A stretch of 6,026 bases of DNA from positions 1 to 6,026 of the forward strand of contig CAMJDE010000123.1 of assembly GCA_946404295.1 (NCBI GenBank). Direction: 5' to 3'. Below the pieces are notes generated by a model that worked only from the letters and a program-made list of their open reading frames with translations, searched no databases and was not told the DNA's origin. Within the stretch, counting starts at the first letter, position 1. Every line of letters starts with the position of its first letter. The position numbers and the translations under genes were made by a program. Positions 1 to 6,016 of the stretch are shown here, piece after piece. This DNA is from an uncultured Clostridia bacterium. Lineage in GTDB: Bacteria > Bacillota > Clostridia > Oscillospirales > CAG-272.

Positions 1-909
1 GTTTCCGCGACCACGGTCGCGGCGACTACGGCGCCGACGACGACGGCGCCGACGACGACGGCGCCGACAACGACCGCGCCGACGACGACCGCGGCGCCCG
101 AGCCCCCCGAAGTCCAAGCGGCGGTCCCGAAACTGGCAAACGAGGTGAAGGCGCCTCAACCGGGCGACGACCCGCGCGCCCTCTCGGGGATCGAGAACGT
201 GATGCGGATCGCTTACGTTCTCCAGCACGCAAAGAATTACTCGGTGGACGGACGGGGAACCGTTAAGACGAAGATCGGGTCGGGCATCTTTTCCTACACC
301 TACACGCAGAACGTCGAGGTCTACAAGGACTACGCCGACGGCGTGATGATCGAGATCGATATTGCCGACAGCACGCTCGTCAGCAACGCGTGGCAGATCT
401 GTTACGTCGGGGATACGGCGCTCTCGCGCGAGCCCTCGTCGGACAACAGCAGCAGCTGGAAAGGGAGAAGCACCCCGTGGAAGTCGGGCGCCCCCGCGAC
501 CTACACCCGCTCCGACTACCGTTCGCAGTACGGACTATTCGGTTTTGAACTCACCAACTACGTCCTGAATACGGGGACCGTTACGAAGTGGTCGGCGGTC
601 ACGGAAAACCCGGACGGCAGTTTCACGCAGACGATCGAACCCGACCTCACCGGATCGACCGGGGATTGTATCCGACGGATGCGGTCGATGGGCGGGCTCT
701 CCGCCGATCCGAAGTTCAAGAAGTCGTCGATCACGGTGACCTTCGACGACGCCTGGCGGATCCTTTCCATGACGGTCAAAGAGACCTATTCCGCCAAGAT
801 GTCGGGGATCAGCGCGGACAACTGCGAGGCGGAGACGACCTACGTCTACGCTTACGGCAACGCCGACGTGTCGGATTACGCCGCGTTCTTCGCCCGTTAC
901 GTCAAGTAA
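1..909 (+). CDS. Probable exported or lipoprotein-like protein of unknown function, 5' partial
   Basis: The frame is open from the first base to the TAA at 907-909, giving 302 residues, so the true start lies upstream of the window. A GTG at 145 could be taken as a start, but it has no Shine-Dalgarno sequence and the same frame continues upstream as a Thr/Ala/Pro linker (about residues 8-34, four APTTT repeats). Such linkers commonly tether a secreted domain to a lipid anchor or membrane segment; the signal sequence itself is not visible. The domain after it (about residues 50-302) is rich in alternating polar/hydrophobic stretches and aromatic residues, suggesting mostly beta structure (for example GSGIFSYTYTQNVEVYKDY, and SSITVTFDDAWRILSMTVK near the end). 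It has three scattered cysteines (in QICYVG, GDCIRR and DNCEAE) and no lipobox, transmembrane helix or catalytic motif that I can see. It resembles uncharacterised Clostridia lipoproteins I remember, but I assign no function. It ends just before a terminator and faces the secA operon. Confidence 0.8.
   Translation, partial: VSATTVAATTAPTTTAPTTTAPTTTAPTTTAAPEPPEVQAAVPKLANEVKAPQPGDDPRALSGIENVMRIAYVLQHAKNYSVDGRGTVKTKIGSGIFSYTYTQNVEVYKDYADGVMIEIDIADSTLVSNAWQICYVGDTALSREPSSDNSSSWKGRSTPWKSGAPATYTRSDYRSQYGLFGFELTNYVLNTGTVTKWSAVTENPDGSFTQTIEPDLTGSTGDCIRRMRSMGGLSADPKFKKSSITVTFDDAWRILSMTVKETYSAKMSGISADNCEAETTYVYAYGNADVSDYAAFFARYVK
31..90 (+). repeat. Four tandem 15-bp units encoding an APTTT linker
   Basis: Units of the type GCGCCGACGACGACG lie at 31-45, 46-60, 61-75 and 76-90, each encoding Ala-Pro-Thr-Thr-Thr. 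The first two are identical; the third (ACAACGACC) and fourth (ACGACGACC) carry only silent third-base changes. The reading frame is kept because the unit is a multiple of three. This is a low-complexity, probably flexible or glycosylatable spacer in the exported protein, and copy number could vary between strains by slippage. Confidence 0.9.
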
Positions 910-912
910 AAC

Positions 913-947
913 AAAAAAGAACGGAGCCCGTCGCTCCGTTCTTTTTT
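913..947. terminator. Bidirectional intrinsic terminator between convergent genes
   Basis: The arms AAAAAAGAACGGAGC (913-927) and GCTCCGTTCTTTTTT (933-947) are exact reverse complements around a 5-nt loop, CCGTC. Read on the plus strand, a GC-containing stem is followed by six U residues just after the TAA at 909. Read on the minus strand, it gives the same stem and U-tract just after the TGA at 952-954. One element thus serves both the exported-protein gene and the secA operon. Confidence 0.93.
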
Positions 948-951
948 GCGG

Positions 952-2382
952 TCAGATACCGAGATATTTTTCTCTCGCCTCGTCGCGCAGGCGACCCGTG
1001 AAATGCAGGGCAACGATCAACTGAACGAGCGACAGGACGAGCGGCACCATCCAGAACCAGTCGATCCGCGAGATCAGCACCAGGCGGACCGTTTCGCCCT
1101 CGGAACCGACGACCTTCGTCATCCGCTCGAAGAGGATGACGAGAAAGGCGGAGAGGGAAGTGAGGATCGAGGCAACGAGGAAGAGGAGGTTTTCGCGTCC
1201 GAGCGAGCGTTCGATCTCCTCGGTCTGCCGCCGTAGCCCCGCCGTGCCGACCGAGAGCGGGATCAGACGCGAAAGGACCCCGAAGAGCAGGAACGCCGTC
1301 GCGATCGAGAGCGCGGCTTCGACCCCGCCCGAGACGGTGAGAAAGAGATAGAGCCGCTTTGCGCCCGGGTCGCCGATCGAGAGCGCCTCGATGCCGTACT
1401 GATCGTAAAAGAGCGTCGAAAGGATCGTCGTGACGGTCGAAACGGCGGCGTAGACCCCCGCGCAGGCGGCGCATTTGCCGACGCGGACGCCGTTGAAGCG
1501 GCGCCGGAGGAAGAGCAGGGAAACGATCAGGAGAACGGCGGAGAAGAGGTCGGGCAGGACGTTCACCCGGTCGAAGATCACGTCGATCCCGAGCGCGACC
1601 GAAACGGCGAACAGCAGGAAGAAGATGCGAAGCCCGTCGACGGTGTGCAGCGCGTTCACGCGGTCACAGTCGGCTTCGTAGCGTTCCGAGATCAGCCGAT
1701 CGGCGTTTCCCGCCCGCGAGAGCCGCGAGAAATAGCGGCAGAAAACGACGAAGAGCCAGATCCCGAACGCGAGGACGATCAGCGCCGCCCCGACGGCGAG
1801 GAACGGGTAGAGCGAGAGCCAGAAGCGCACGCCGCCCGACGAGGCGTCGCCGGGATTGACCGGGACGAGGGCAAGTTCGGGCAGGCACGAGCCCGCCTCG
1901 CGCACGAAGAAAAAGACGACGGTCAGGCGCTCGAGCGTCTCGGGCTTGATCCGTCCGACCGGGGCGATCGCCTCGGGGCAGTCGAAGCGTTCGCCGAAGT
2001 AGAAGAAGGCGCTCCAGAAATATCCCACCGCCGGGACGAGACAGATCAGGTCGACGATCGCGTACCCGATCGAGAAGACCGCGATGATCGACCGCTGCGA
2101 CGAGTCGCCCGCGTAGATCGTCATCATGGCGAACAGCGCCGGATAGCGCGAGAGCGAGACCCAGAAGTAGGTTTTCAGTTTGTCTTTCAGTTCTCCGAAG
2201 TAGGGAAGGACCTCCGCCGCGTCGAAGAGCGCCGAGAGGATCAGGGTGCAGCCGATGAAATCGGGGAGAAGGTCGAAGAGGTTGATCGACGGGGTGAACA
2301 GGAGAAAGAGCCCGACCAGCATCCGCTTGACGGGCAGCTTATTCTGCCGACGGTAGAAGGGACGGACCGAAACGTCAGTCAT
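952..2382 (-). CDS. Polytopic membrane protein with apparent internal duplication, function unknown
   Basis: This is a 476-residue protein with about ten or eleven hydrophobic segments, for example near residues 20-57, 72-92, 98-128, 188-218, 250-293, 303-326, 344-372, 396-419 and 436-460. The start at 2382 is chosen because AGGAGGA sits 8 nt upstream. Longer in-frame starts back to 2595 would add a basic, low-complexity stretch and overlap the preceding gene deeply. The ATG overlaps the stop of that gene by 8 nt (ATGACTGA), which favours translational coupling. The two halves look related: NLFDLLPDFIGCTLIL (residues 34-49) matches VNVLPDLFSAVLLI (273-286), and the last hydrophobic segment of each half begins with a VRFWLS or VRLVLIS type sequence and ends in a charged loop. 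There is no signal peptide, ATP-binding motif or recognisable transporter signature. It could be a pseudo-symmetric transporter-like or structural membrane protein, but I do not recognise the family. It is the last gene of the secA operon and ends at the shared terminator. Confidence 0.85.
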   Translation of the reverse strand: MTDVSVRPFYRRQNKLPVKRMLVGLFLLFTPSINLFDLLPDFIGCTLILSALFDAAEVLPYFGELKDKLKTYFWVSLSRYPALFAMMTIYAGDSSQRSIIAVFSIGYAIVDLICLVPAVGYFWSAFFYFGERFDCPEAIAPVGRIKPETLERLTVVFFFVREAGSCLPELALVPVNPGDASSGGVRFWLSLYPFLAVGAALIVLAFGIWLFVVFCRYFSRLSRAGNADRLISERYEADCDRVNALHTVDGLRIFFLLFAVSVALGIDVIFDRVNVLPDLFSAVLLIVSLLFLRRRFNGVRVGKCAACAGVYAAVSTVTTILSTLFYDQYGIEALSIGDPGAKRLYLFLTVSGGVEAALSIATAFLLFGVLSRLIPLSVGTAGLRRQTEEIERSLGRENLLFLVASILTSLSAFLVILFERMTKVVGSEGETVRLVLISRIDWFWMVPLVLSLVQLIVALHFTGRLRDEAREKYLGI

Positions 2383-2986
2383 CTTTCGGATCCTCCTCTG
2401 TTTTTTTCTTTTTCTCCTTTGCCGGGGAAGAGGGCTTGCCGTTTCCCTCGTCCGGCAGTACGATATCGGTATAAAAGCCGAAGAGAACGGCGAAGCCGAT
2501 GATCGCGACGACGAATCCGACCACCACCATCGGAACGTACATCCGGGCGAGGAAGGGCTCGAGTTTTTCGCCGAGATCAAGATTGAAAAACGCAAAAAGG
2601 AACCAGTAGATGCAGGCGACCGTCCTGAAGAAGAAGGCGCGCCCCGAAAGCCGGGGAAGCCGGACCTCGTTCGCGAGCGAGATCATCCCGGATCCGAGAT
2701 AGAAATGGAAGAGCAGGACCAGAAGGCACAGCGCCGCCGAAACGGCGGAGGTCAGGAGGTCGGGGATCGGCGCCCCCGCCGCCCGCGCCCCGGCAAGCCC
2801 CGCGGCGACGAGACCGAAAAGGGCGAGCGCGAGATCGGCCCGGAACGCTCCCCGGAGCCCGCTGTTCCAGATCTTCAGTTTGCGAAGCCCGAACAGGCAG
2901 ACGATCGCCGACACCGGGATCGTATAGACCGGAACGACGGTGTTCAGGTAGAAAACGTAACCGATCAGAAGGATACCGAAGCCCAT
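2375..2986 (-). CDS. Small multi-pass membrane protein with lysine-rich C-terminal tail, function unknown
   Basis: This protein has 203 residues. Hydrophobic segments lie at about 3-20, 22-36, 50-69, 79-99, 119-136 and 150-172, giving five or six membrane passes. They are followed by a hydrophilic tail (about 178-203) with the run KEKKKKTEEDPKDD, which by the positive-inside rule is probably cytoplasmic. The N-terminus starts directly with a hydrophobic helix (MGFGILLIGYVFYL). The ATG lies 4 nt after the secA stop, with a modest AAGGG 8 nt upstream inside the secA end; the next methionine is at residue 101, so this start is the only sensible one. Its stop overlaps the next gene by 8 nt. The segment PIPDLLTSAVSAALCLL (73-89) loosely echoes the LPD motifs of the downstream protein, hinting at distant relationship, but this is weak. 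No family or enzymatic motif is recognised. Its place between secA and another membrane protein implies co-expression, not a proven role in export. Confidence 0.85.
   Translation of the reverse strand: MGFGILLIGYVFYLNTVVPVYTIPVSAIVCLFGLRKLKIWNSGLRGAFRADLALALFGLVAAGLAGARAAGAPIPDLLTSAVSAALCLLVLLFHFYLGSGMISLANEVRLPRLSGRAFFFRTVACIYWFLFAFFNLDLGEKLEPFLARMYVPMVVVGFVVAIIGFAVLFGFYTDIVLPDEGNGKPSSPAKEKKKKTEEDPKDD
2391..2397 (-). promoter_or_regulatory. Ribosome binding site of the 476-residue membrane protein
   Basis: On the minus strand AGGAGGA stands 8 nt before the ATG at 2382-2380. It lies inside the last codons of the upstream 203-residue gene. It is a near-perfect Shine-Dalgarno sequence, fixes the start at 2382 and argues against longer in-frame starts. 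Confidence 0.88.
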
Positions 2987-2990
2987 AGCG

Positions 2991-5756
2991 TCAACCCTTG
3001 TTTACCGAACCGCCGCCCGTAAGACCGCAGCAGTTCTTGTATTTCAGCCCGCTTCCGCAGGGGCATTTGTCGTTGGGACCGACCTTCTTGTCCTGACGGC
3101 GGATGGTTTCGCCCGCCTGCCGGACGGTCGTCTTTTTGCCCGTCCCGGCAAATCCGGCGACGGTGGGGTTCGCCACCTGCACGCGCCTCGTCGCCGCCTC
3201 GGTCGGCACGGCGGCAAGCAGCATCCGCACGGTGCCGTTGCGGATATCCTCGACCATATCGTCGAAGAGGTCCGCGCCCGCGATCCGGTATTCGCTGATC
3301 GGGCTTCTCTGCGCGTAGCTGTTGAGCCCGACGGTGTCCTTGAGGTCGTCCATCGCGTCGATGTGCTCCATCCAGCGCGAATCGACGTTGCGGAGCAGGA
3401 TGACCCGCTCGACCTCACGCAGCATTTCGGCGCCGAAGAGCCCCTCTTTCGAGGCGTAGATCTTCATCGCCCGGTCGGTCAGCGTCTCGGTCAACTCCTC
3501 ACGCGACGGGATCTTTCCGATCTCAAAGCGGAGCGCGTCGGGCGGGAGCAGGAAGCCGAGGTATTCGGCGTTCAGCCCGGCAAGGTCCCATTCGGCGGGA
3601 TCCTCGCCGACCGTGTACTTCGCCACGTTCGACGCGATCGACTCGCGGATCATATTCTCCATCGTTTCGTGGAGGTCCTTGCCGTCCAGCACCTCGCGCC
3701 GCTGACCGTAGATCAGTTTGCGCTGCTGGTTCATCACGTCGTCGTATTCGAGCACGTTCTTCCGGCGGGCGAAGTTCTGCGCCTCGATCCGCTTCTGCGC
3801 GTTCTCGATCGACCCGGAAAGCAGCCCCGAGTTGATGGGCGTGTATTCGTCAAGACCCAGCCGCGCGACGAGTCCCCCGATCCGATCGGTGCCGAACAGC
3901 CGCATCAGGTCGTCCTCGAGCGAGAGGAAGAAGCGCGATTCGCCCGGGTCGCCCTGACGGCCGCTTCGTCCGCGAAGCTGATTGTCGATCCGGCGGCTCT
4001 CGTGCCGCTCGGTGCCGAGGATAAAGAGCCCCCCGGCGGCTCTGACCCGCTCGGCTTCGGGGCGGATCTCCTCCTTGTATTTCTCTTCCAGTTCGCGGAA
4101 GATCCGGCGCGCCTCCAGCCGTTCGGGATCGTCGGTCACGGCAAACCCCGTCGCGTCGGAGATCCGGTCGTCGGTATATCCGAGGCGACGCATCTCGTTT
4201 TTCGCCATAAATTCGGCGTTGCCGCCGAGCTGGATATCGGTTCCGCGTCCCGCCATGTTGGTCGAGATGGTGACGGCGCCCTCTTTGCCCGCCTGCGCGA
4301 CGATCTCTGCTTCGCGGGCGTGATGCCGCGCGTTCAGAACGACGTGCTTGATCCCGTTCATGTTCAGGATGTGCGAGAGTTCCTCGGACTTCTCGATCGA
4401 GACGGTACCGACCAGGATCGGCTGACCCTTCTCGTGGCACGCCTTGATCTGCTCGACGATCGCGTGATACTTGCCCTTGATCGTCCGGTAGACCGAGTCG
4501 TGATGATCGACGCGGATCATCGGCATATTGGTCGGCACCTCGACCACGTCGAGGGCGTAGATCTCGCGGAATTCTTCCTGCTCGGTCAGGGCGGTACCCG
4601 TCATACCCGAGAGTTTCTTATACATCCGGAAATAGTTCTGGAAGGTGATGGTCGCCAGAGTCCGGCTTTCCTTCTGGATCTTGACGTTTTCCTTCGCCTC
4701 GATCGCCTGGTGCAGACCGTTGTTGAAGCGCCGTCCCGGCATCAGCCGCCCGGTGAAGGCGTCGACGATGATGACCTCGCCCTCGTGGAGCATATAGTCG
4801 ACGTCGCGCTTCATGATCCCGTGCGCGCGGATCGCCTGATTGATGTGGTGGAACAGGGTCGAGTTCTCGGGGTCGGAGAGGTTGTCGATATGGAAGAAAC
4901 GCTCGGCTTTCGCGATGCCCGCGCGGGTCAGCACCGCGCTCTTCGCCTTCTCGTCGACGATATAGTCCTCTTTCACGTCGTCGTGATCGACCTTGTCGTC
5001 CAGTTCCTTGATCGTGAAGCAGGAAAGGGTGCGCGCGAACTTCTCCGCCTGTTCGTAAAGGTCGGTCGACTGCTCGCCCTCGCCCGAAATGATCAGGGGC
5101 GTGCGCGCCTCGTCGATCAAGATCGAGTCGACCTCGTCCACGATCGCGAAGGCGTGTCCGCGCTGGACCATCCGCTCTTTGTAGATGACCATATTGTCGC
5201 GCAGATAGTCGAAGCCGAACTCGTTGTTCGTCCCGTAGGTGATGTCGGCGTTGTAGGCGGCGTGCTTCTCGTCCTGCGACTGCCCGTGAACGACCAACCC
5301 GGTCGACAGCCCGAGAAAGGCGTAGACCCGCCCCATCTCCTCGCTGTCGCGGCGGGCGAGATAGTCGTTCACCGTCACGATGTGCACCCCTTCGCCCGCA
5401 AGGGCGTTGAGGTAGGCGGGCATCGTCTCGACCAGCGTCTTACCTTCACCGGTTTTCATCTCGGCGATCCGCCCCTGATGGAGCAGGATACCGCCCTCGA
5501 GCTGAACGTGGAAGGGGCGCTTTCCGAGCACCCGGTCCGCCGCTTCCCGCACCGCCGCGAACGCGTCGGGCAGAATATCGTCGAGCGTCTCGCCCGCCGC
5601 CAGCCGCCCCTTCAGGGCGGGGGTGACGGCTTGCAGTTCCGCGTCGGTCATCGCGGCGTACTTTCCCGCCAGATCCTCGATCCGCTTGACGGTCGGGGCG
5701 TTTCTCTTCAACTGTCTGTCGCTGTACGTGCCGAATATTTTCGTGAATAAGCCCAT
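2991..5756 (-). CDS. secA: Preprotein translocase ATPase subunit SecA
   Basis: SecA is the cytoplasmic motor that binds the SecYEG channel and couples ATP hydrolysis to export of unfolded preproteins. All hallmarks are present in 921 residues, close to the family's usual length (about 840-900). The N-terminus is a typical MGLFTKIFG. Walker A is MKTGEGKT (100-107) and Walker B is VDEVD (206-210), followed by SILIDEARTPLIISG. The preprotein cross-linking domain covers roughly 222-370, LSGMTGTA is at 382-389, STNMAGRGTD is at 498-507, and GTERHESRRIDNQLRGRSGR (581-600) holds the arginine-finger region. The helical scaffold and two-helix finger lie around 660-830. The C-terminus carries the zinc/SecB-type motif CPCGSG...CC (C898, C900, C909, C910). 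About 60 residues (515-575) between STNMAGRGTD and GTERHESRR form an insertion like that of Clostridia SecAs. The fingertip reads GLNSYAQ where many SecAs have an LRxYxQ-type sequence. The start has AAGGAGA 5 nt upstream. It is the first gene of a three-gene operon. The usual Firmicutes neighbour prfB does not follow it. Confidence 0.99.
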   Translation of the reverse strand: MGLFTKIFGTYSDRQLKRNAPTVKRIEDLAGKYAAMTDAELQAVTPALKGRLAAGETLDDILPDAFAAVREAADRVLGKRPFHVQLEGGILLHQGRIAEMKTGEGKTLVETMPAYLNALAGEGVHIVTVNDYLARRDSEEMGRVYAFLGLSTGLVVHGQSQDEKHAAYNADITYGTNNEFGFDYLRDNMVIYKERMVQRGHAFAIVDEVDSILIDEARTPLIISGEGEQSTDLYEQAEKFARTLSCFTIKELDDKVDHDDVKEDYIVDEKAKSAVLTRAGIAKAERFFHIDNLSDPENSTLFHHINQAIRAHGIMKRDVDYMLHEGEVIIVDAFTGRLMPGRRFNNGLHQAIEAKENVKIQKESRTLATITFQNYFRMYKKLSGMTGTALTEQEEFREIYALDVVEVPTNMPMIRVDHHDSVYRTIKGKYHAIVEQIKACHEKGQPILVGTVSIEKSEELSHILNMNGIKHVVLNARHHAREAEIVAQAGKEGAVTISTNMAGRGTDIQLGGNAEFMAKNEMRRLGYTDDRISDATGFAVTDDPERLEARRIFRELEEKYKEEIRPEAERVRAAGGLFILGTERHESRRIDNQLRGRSGRQGDPGESRFFLSLEDDLMRLFGTDRIGGLVARLGLDEYTPINSGLLSGSIENAQKRIEAQNFARRKNVLEYDDVMNQQRKLIYGQRREVLDGKDLHETMENMIRESIASNVAKYTVGEDPAEWDLAGLNAEYLGFLLPPDALRFEIGKIPSREELTETLTDRAMKIYASKEGLFGAEMLREVERVILLRNVDSRWMEHIDAMDDLKDTVGLNSYAQRSPISEYRIAGADLFDDMVEDIRNGTVRMLLAAVPTEAATRRVQVANPTVAGFAGTGKKTTVRQAGETIRRQDKKVGPNDKCPCGSGLKYKNCCGLTGGGSVNKG

Positions 5757-5761
5757 CTCGG

Positions 5762-5768
5762 TCTCCTT
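5762..5768 (-). promoter_or_regulatory. secA ribosome binding site
   Basis: AAGGAGA on the minus strand, 5 nt before the ATG at 5756-5754, is a strong Shine-Dalgarno sequence. It confirms the SecA start and excludes the out-of-frame ATG at 5790 as the beginning of the gene. The leader from the predicted promoter is only about 25 nt, leaving no room for a SecM-like arrest peptide. Confidence 0.9.
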
Positions 5769-5788
5769 CGCATACTTTCTCTTTTACC

Positions 5789-5817
5789 ATTCTACCATAC
5801 TTTCGCGCGAAAAACCA
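5789..5817 (-). promoter_or_regulatory. Predicted extended -10 promoter of the secA operon
   Basis: On the minus strand TATGG (5799-5795) directly precedes TAGAAT (5794-5789). This is the TRTGN extended -10 pattern of Gram-positive housekeeping promoters, with one mismatch to TATAAT. At a 17-nt spacing the -35 position is TGGTTT (5817-5812), a poor match, as is common with extended -10 elements. It sits in the most A/T-rich part of the window, just upstream of the secA ribosome binding site. Transcription would start near 5782. Confidence 0.65.
5801..5812. promoter_or_regulatory. 12-bp perfect palindrome in the secA promoter spacer, possible operator
   Basis: TTTCGCGCGAAA is its own reverse complement and lies one base upstream of the extended -10 element, between it and the weak -35 position. 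This is a classic location for a repressor site. I do not recognise the sequence as the site of a known bacterial regulator, and a 12-bp palindrome could occur by chance in GC-rich DNA, so the regulatory role is an inference. Confidence 0.35.
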
Positions 5818-5850
5818 TTCTTAAATGTAAACTTTTTCTTCCGTTCCCAA

Positions 5851-6016
5851 TCCGTCGTTCCAAATCAGCCCGGAGGGCAGTATGTAATCCGCCGTTCCAA
5901 ATCACCCCGAAGGGGTGGATGTAATCCGCTCGCAGAGCGGCATGTAATCTGCCCGCAGGGCAGTATGTAACCCGCTCGCAGAGCGGTATGTCATTCGCCC
6001 GCAGGGCGACGTACCC
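5851..6016. repeat. Tandem array of six short hairpin repeats upstream of secA
   Basis: Two 37-bp units (5851-5887 and 5888-5924) are followed by four 23-bp units (5925-5947, 5948-5970, 5971-5993, 5994-6016). Most end in TATGTAA or a near variant. The long units begin TCCGYCGTTCCAAATCA. Each 23-bp unit is a 6-bp perfect stem with a GCA loop: CCGCTC/GAGCGG (5926-5940), CTGCCC/GGGCAG (5949-5963), CCGCTC/GAGCGG (5972-5986) and TCGCCC/GGGCGA (5995-6009). The second long unit has CACCCC-GAA-GGGGTG (5903-5917); the first has GCCC-GGA-GGGC (5868-5878) with a mismatch beyond it. A 23-bp period is not a codon multiple, so the array is not coding. It resembles intergenic palindromic repeats of the REP or small-repeat kind. 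The last unit decays after 6010, so the array probably ends here, though the window edge is close. Transcription and direction are unknown. Confidence 0.9.

Noticed and set aside
26..232. A minus-strand frame of 68 codons opposite the APTTT repeats
   Set aside because: It is a low-complexity R/S/A/P product of the repeat's reverse complement, antisense to a better-supported gene.
1645..2502. A plus-strand frame of 285 codons antisense to the membrane protein genes
   Set aside because: It is extremely rich in E, R and D with no hydrophobic core. The opposite strand gives convincing membrane proteins with proper ribosome binding sites.
2383..2595. A 71-residue N-terminal extension of the 476-residue protein from a start at 2595
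   Set aside because: It would overlap the upstream gene by over 200 bp, is basic and low-complexity, and the strong AGGAGGA supports the start at 2382.
3850..4440. A same-strand frame of 196 codons inside secA (and another at 3044-3418)
   Set aside because: These are out-of-frame readings of secA with R/S/G/P-rich composition and no recognisable protein character.
3363..5750. A plus-strand frame of about 795 codons open across nearly all of secA
   Set aside because: It lies exactly antisense to a certain SecA, has the D/H/R/V/L-rich composition expected of a reversed GC-rich gene, shows no domain and has no ribosome binding site. It is a codon-bias shadow.
5446..5790. A minus-strand frame starting at 5790, upstream of the secA start
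   Set aside because: Its start falls inside the predicted -10 region, it lacks a ribosome binding site, and it runs out of frame through SecA's N-terminus, so it is not a SecM-like leader.
5826..5831. TTTACA on the minus strand as a -35 box for secA
   Set aside because: It is 31 nt from the TAGAAT -10, too far, and 17 nt downstream of it the sequence is GCGCGA, not a -10.
5851..6016. The repeats as a CRISPR array
   Set aside because: Units are 23 or 37 bp, contiguous and without unique spacers of about 30 bp, and no cas gene is seen.
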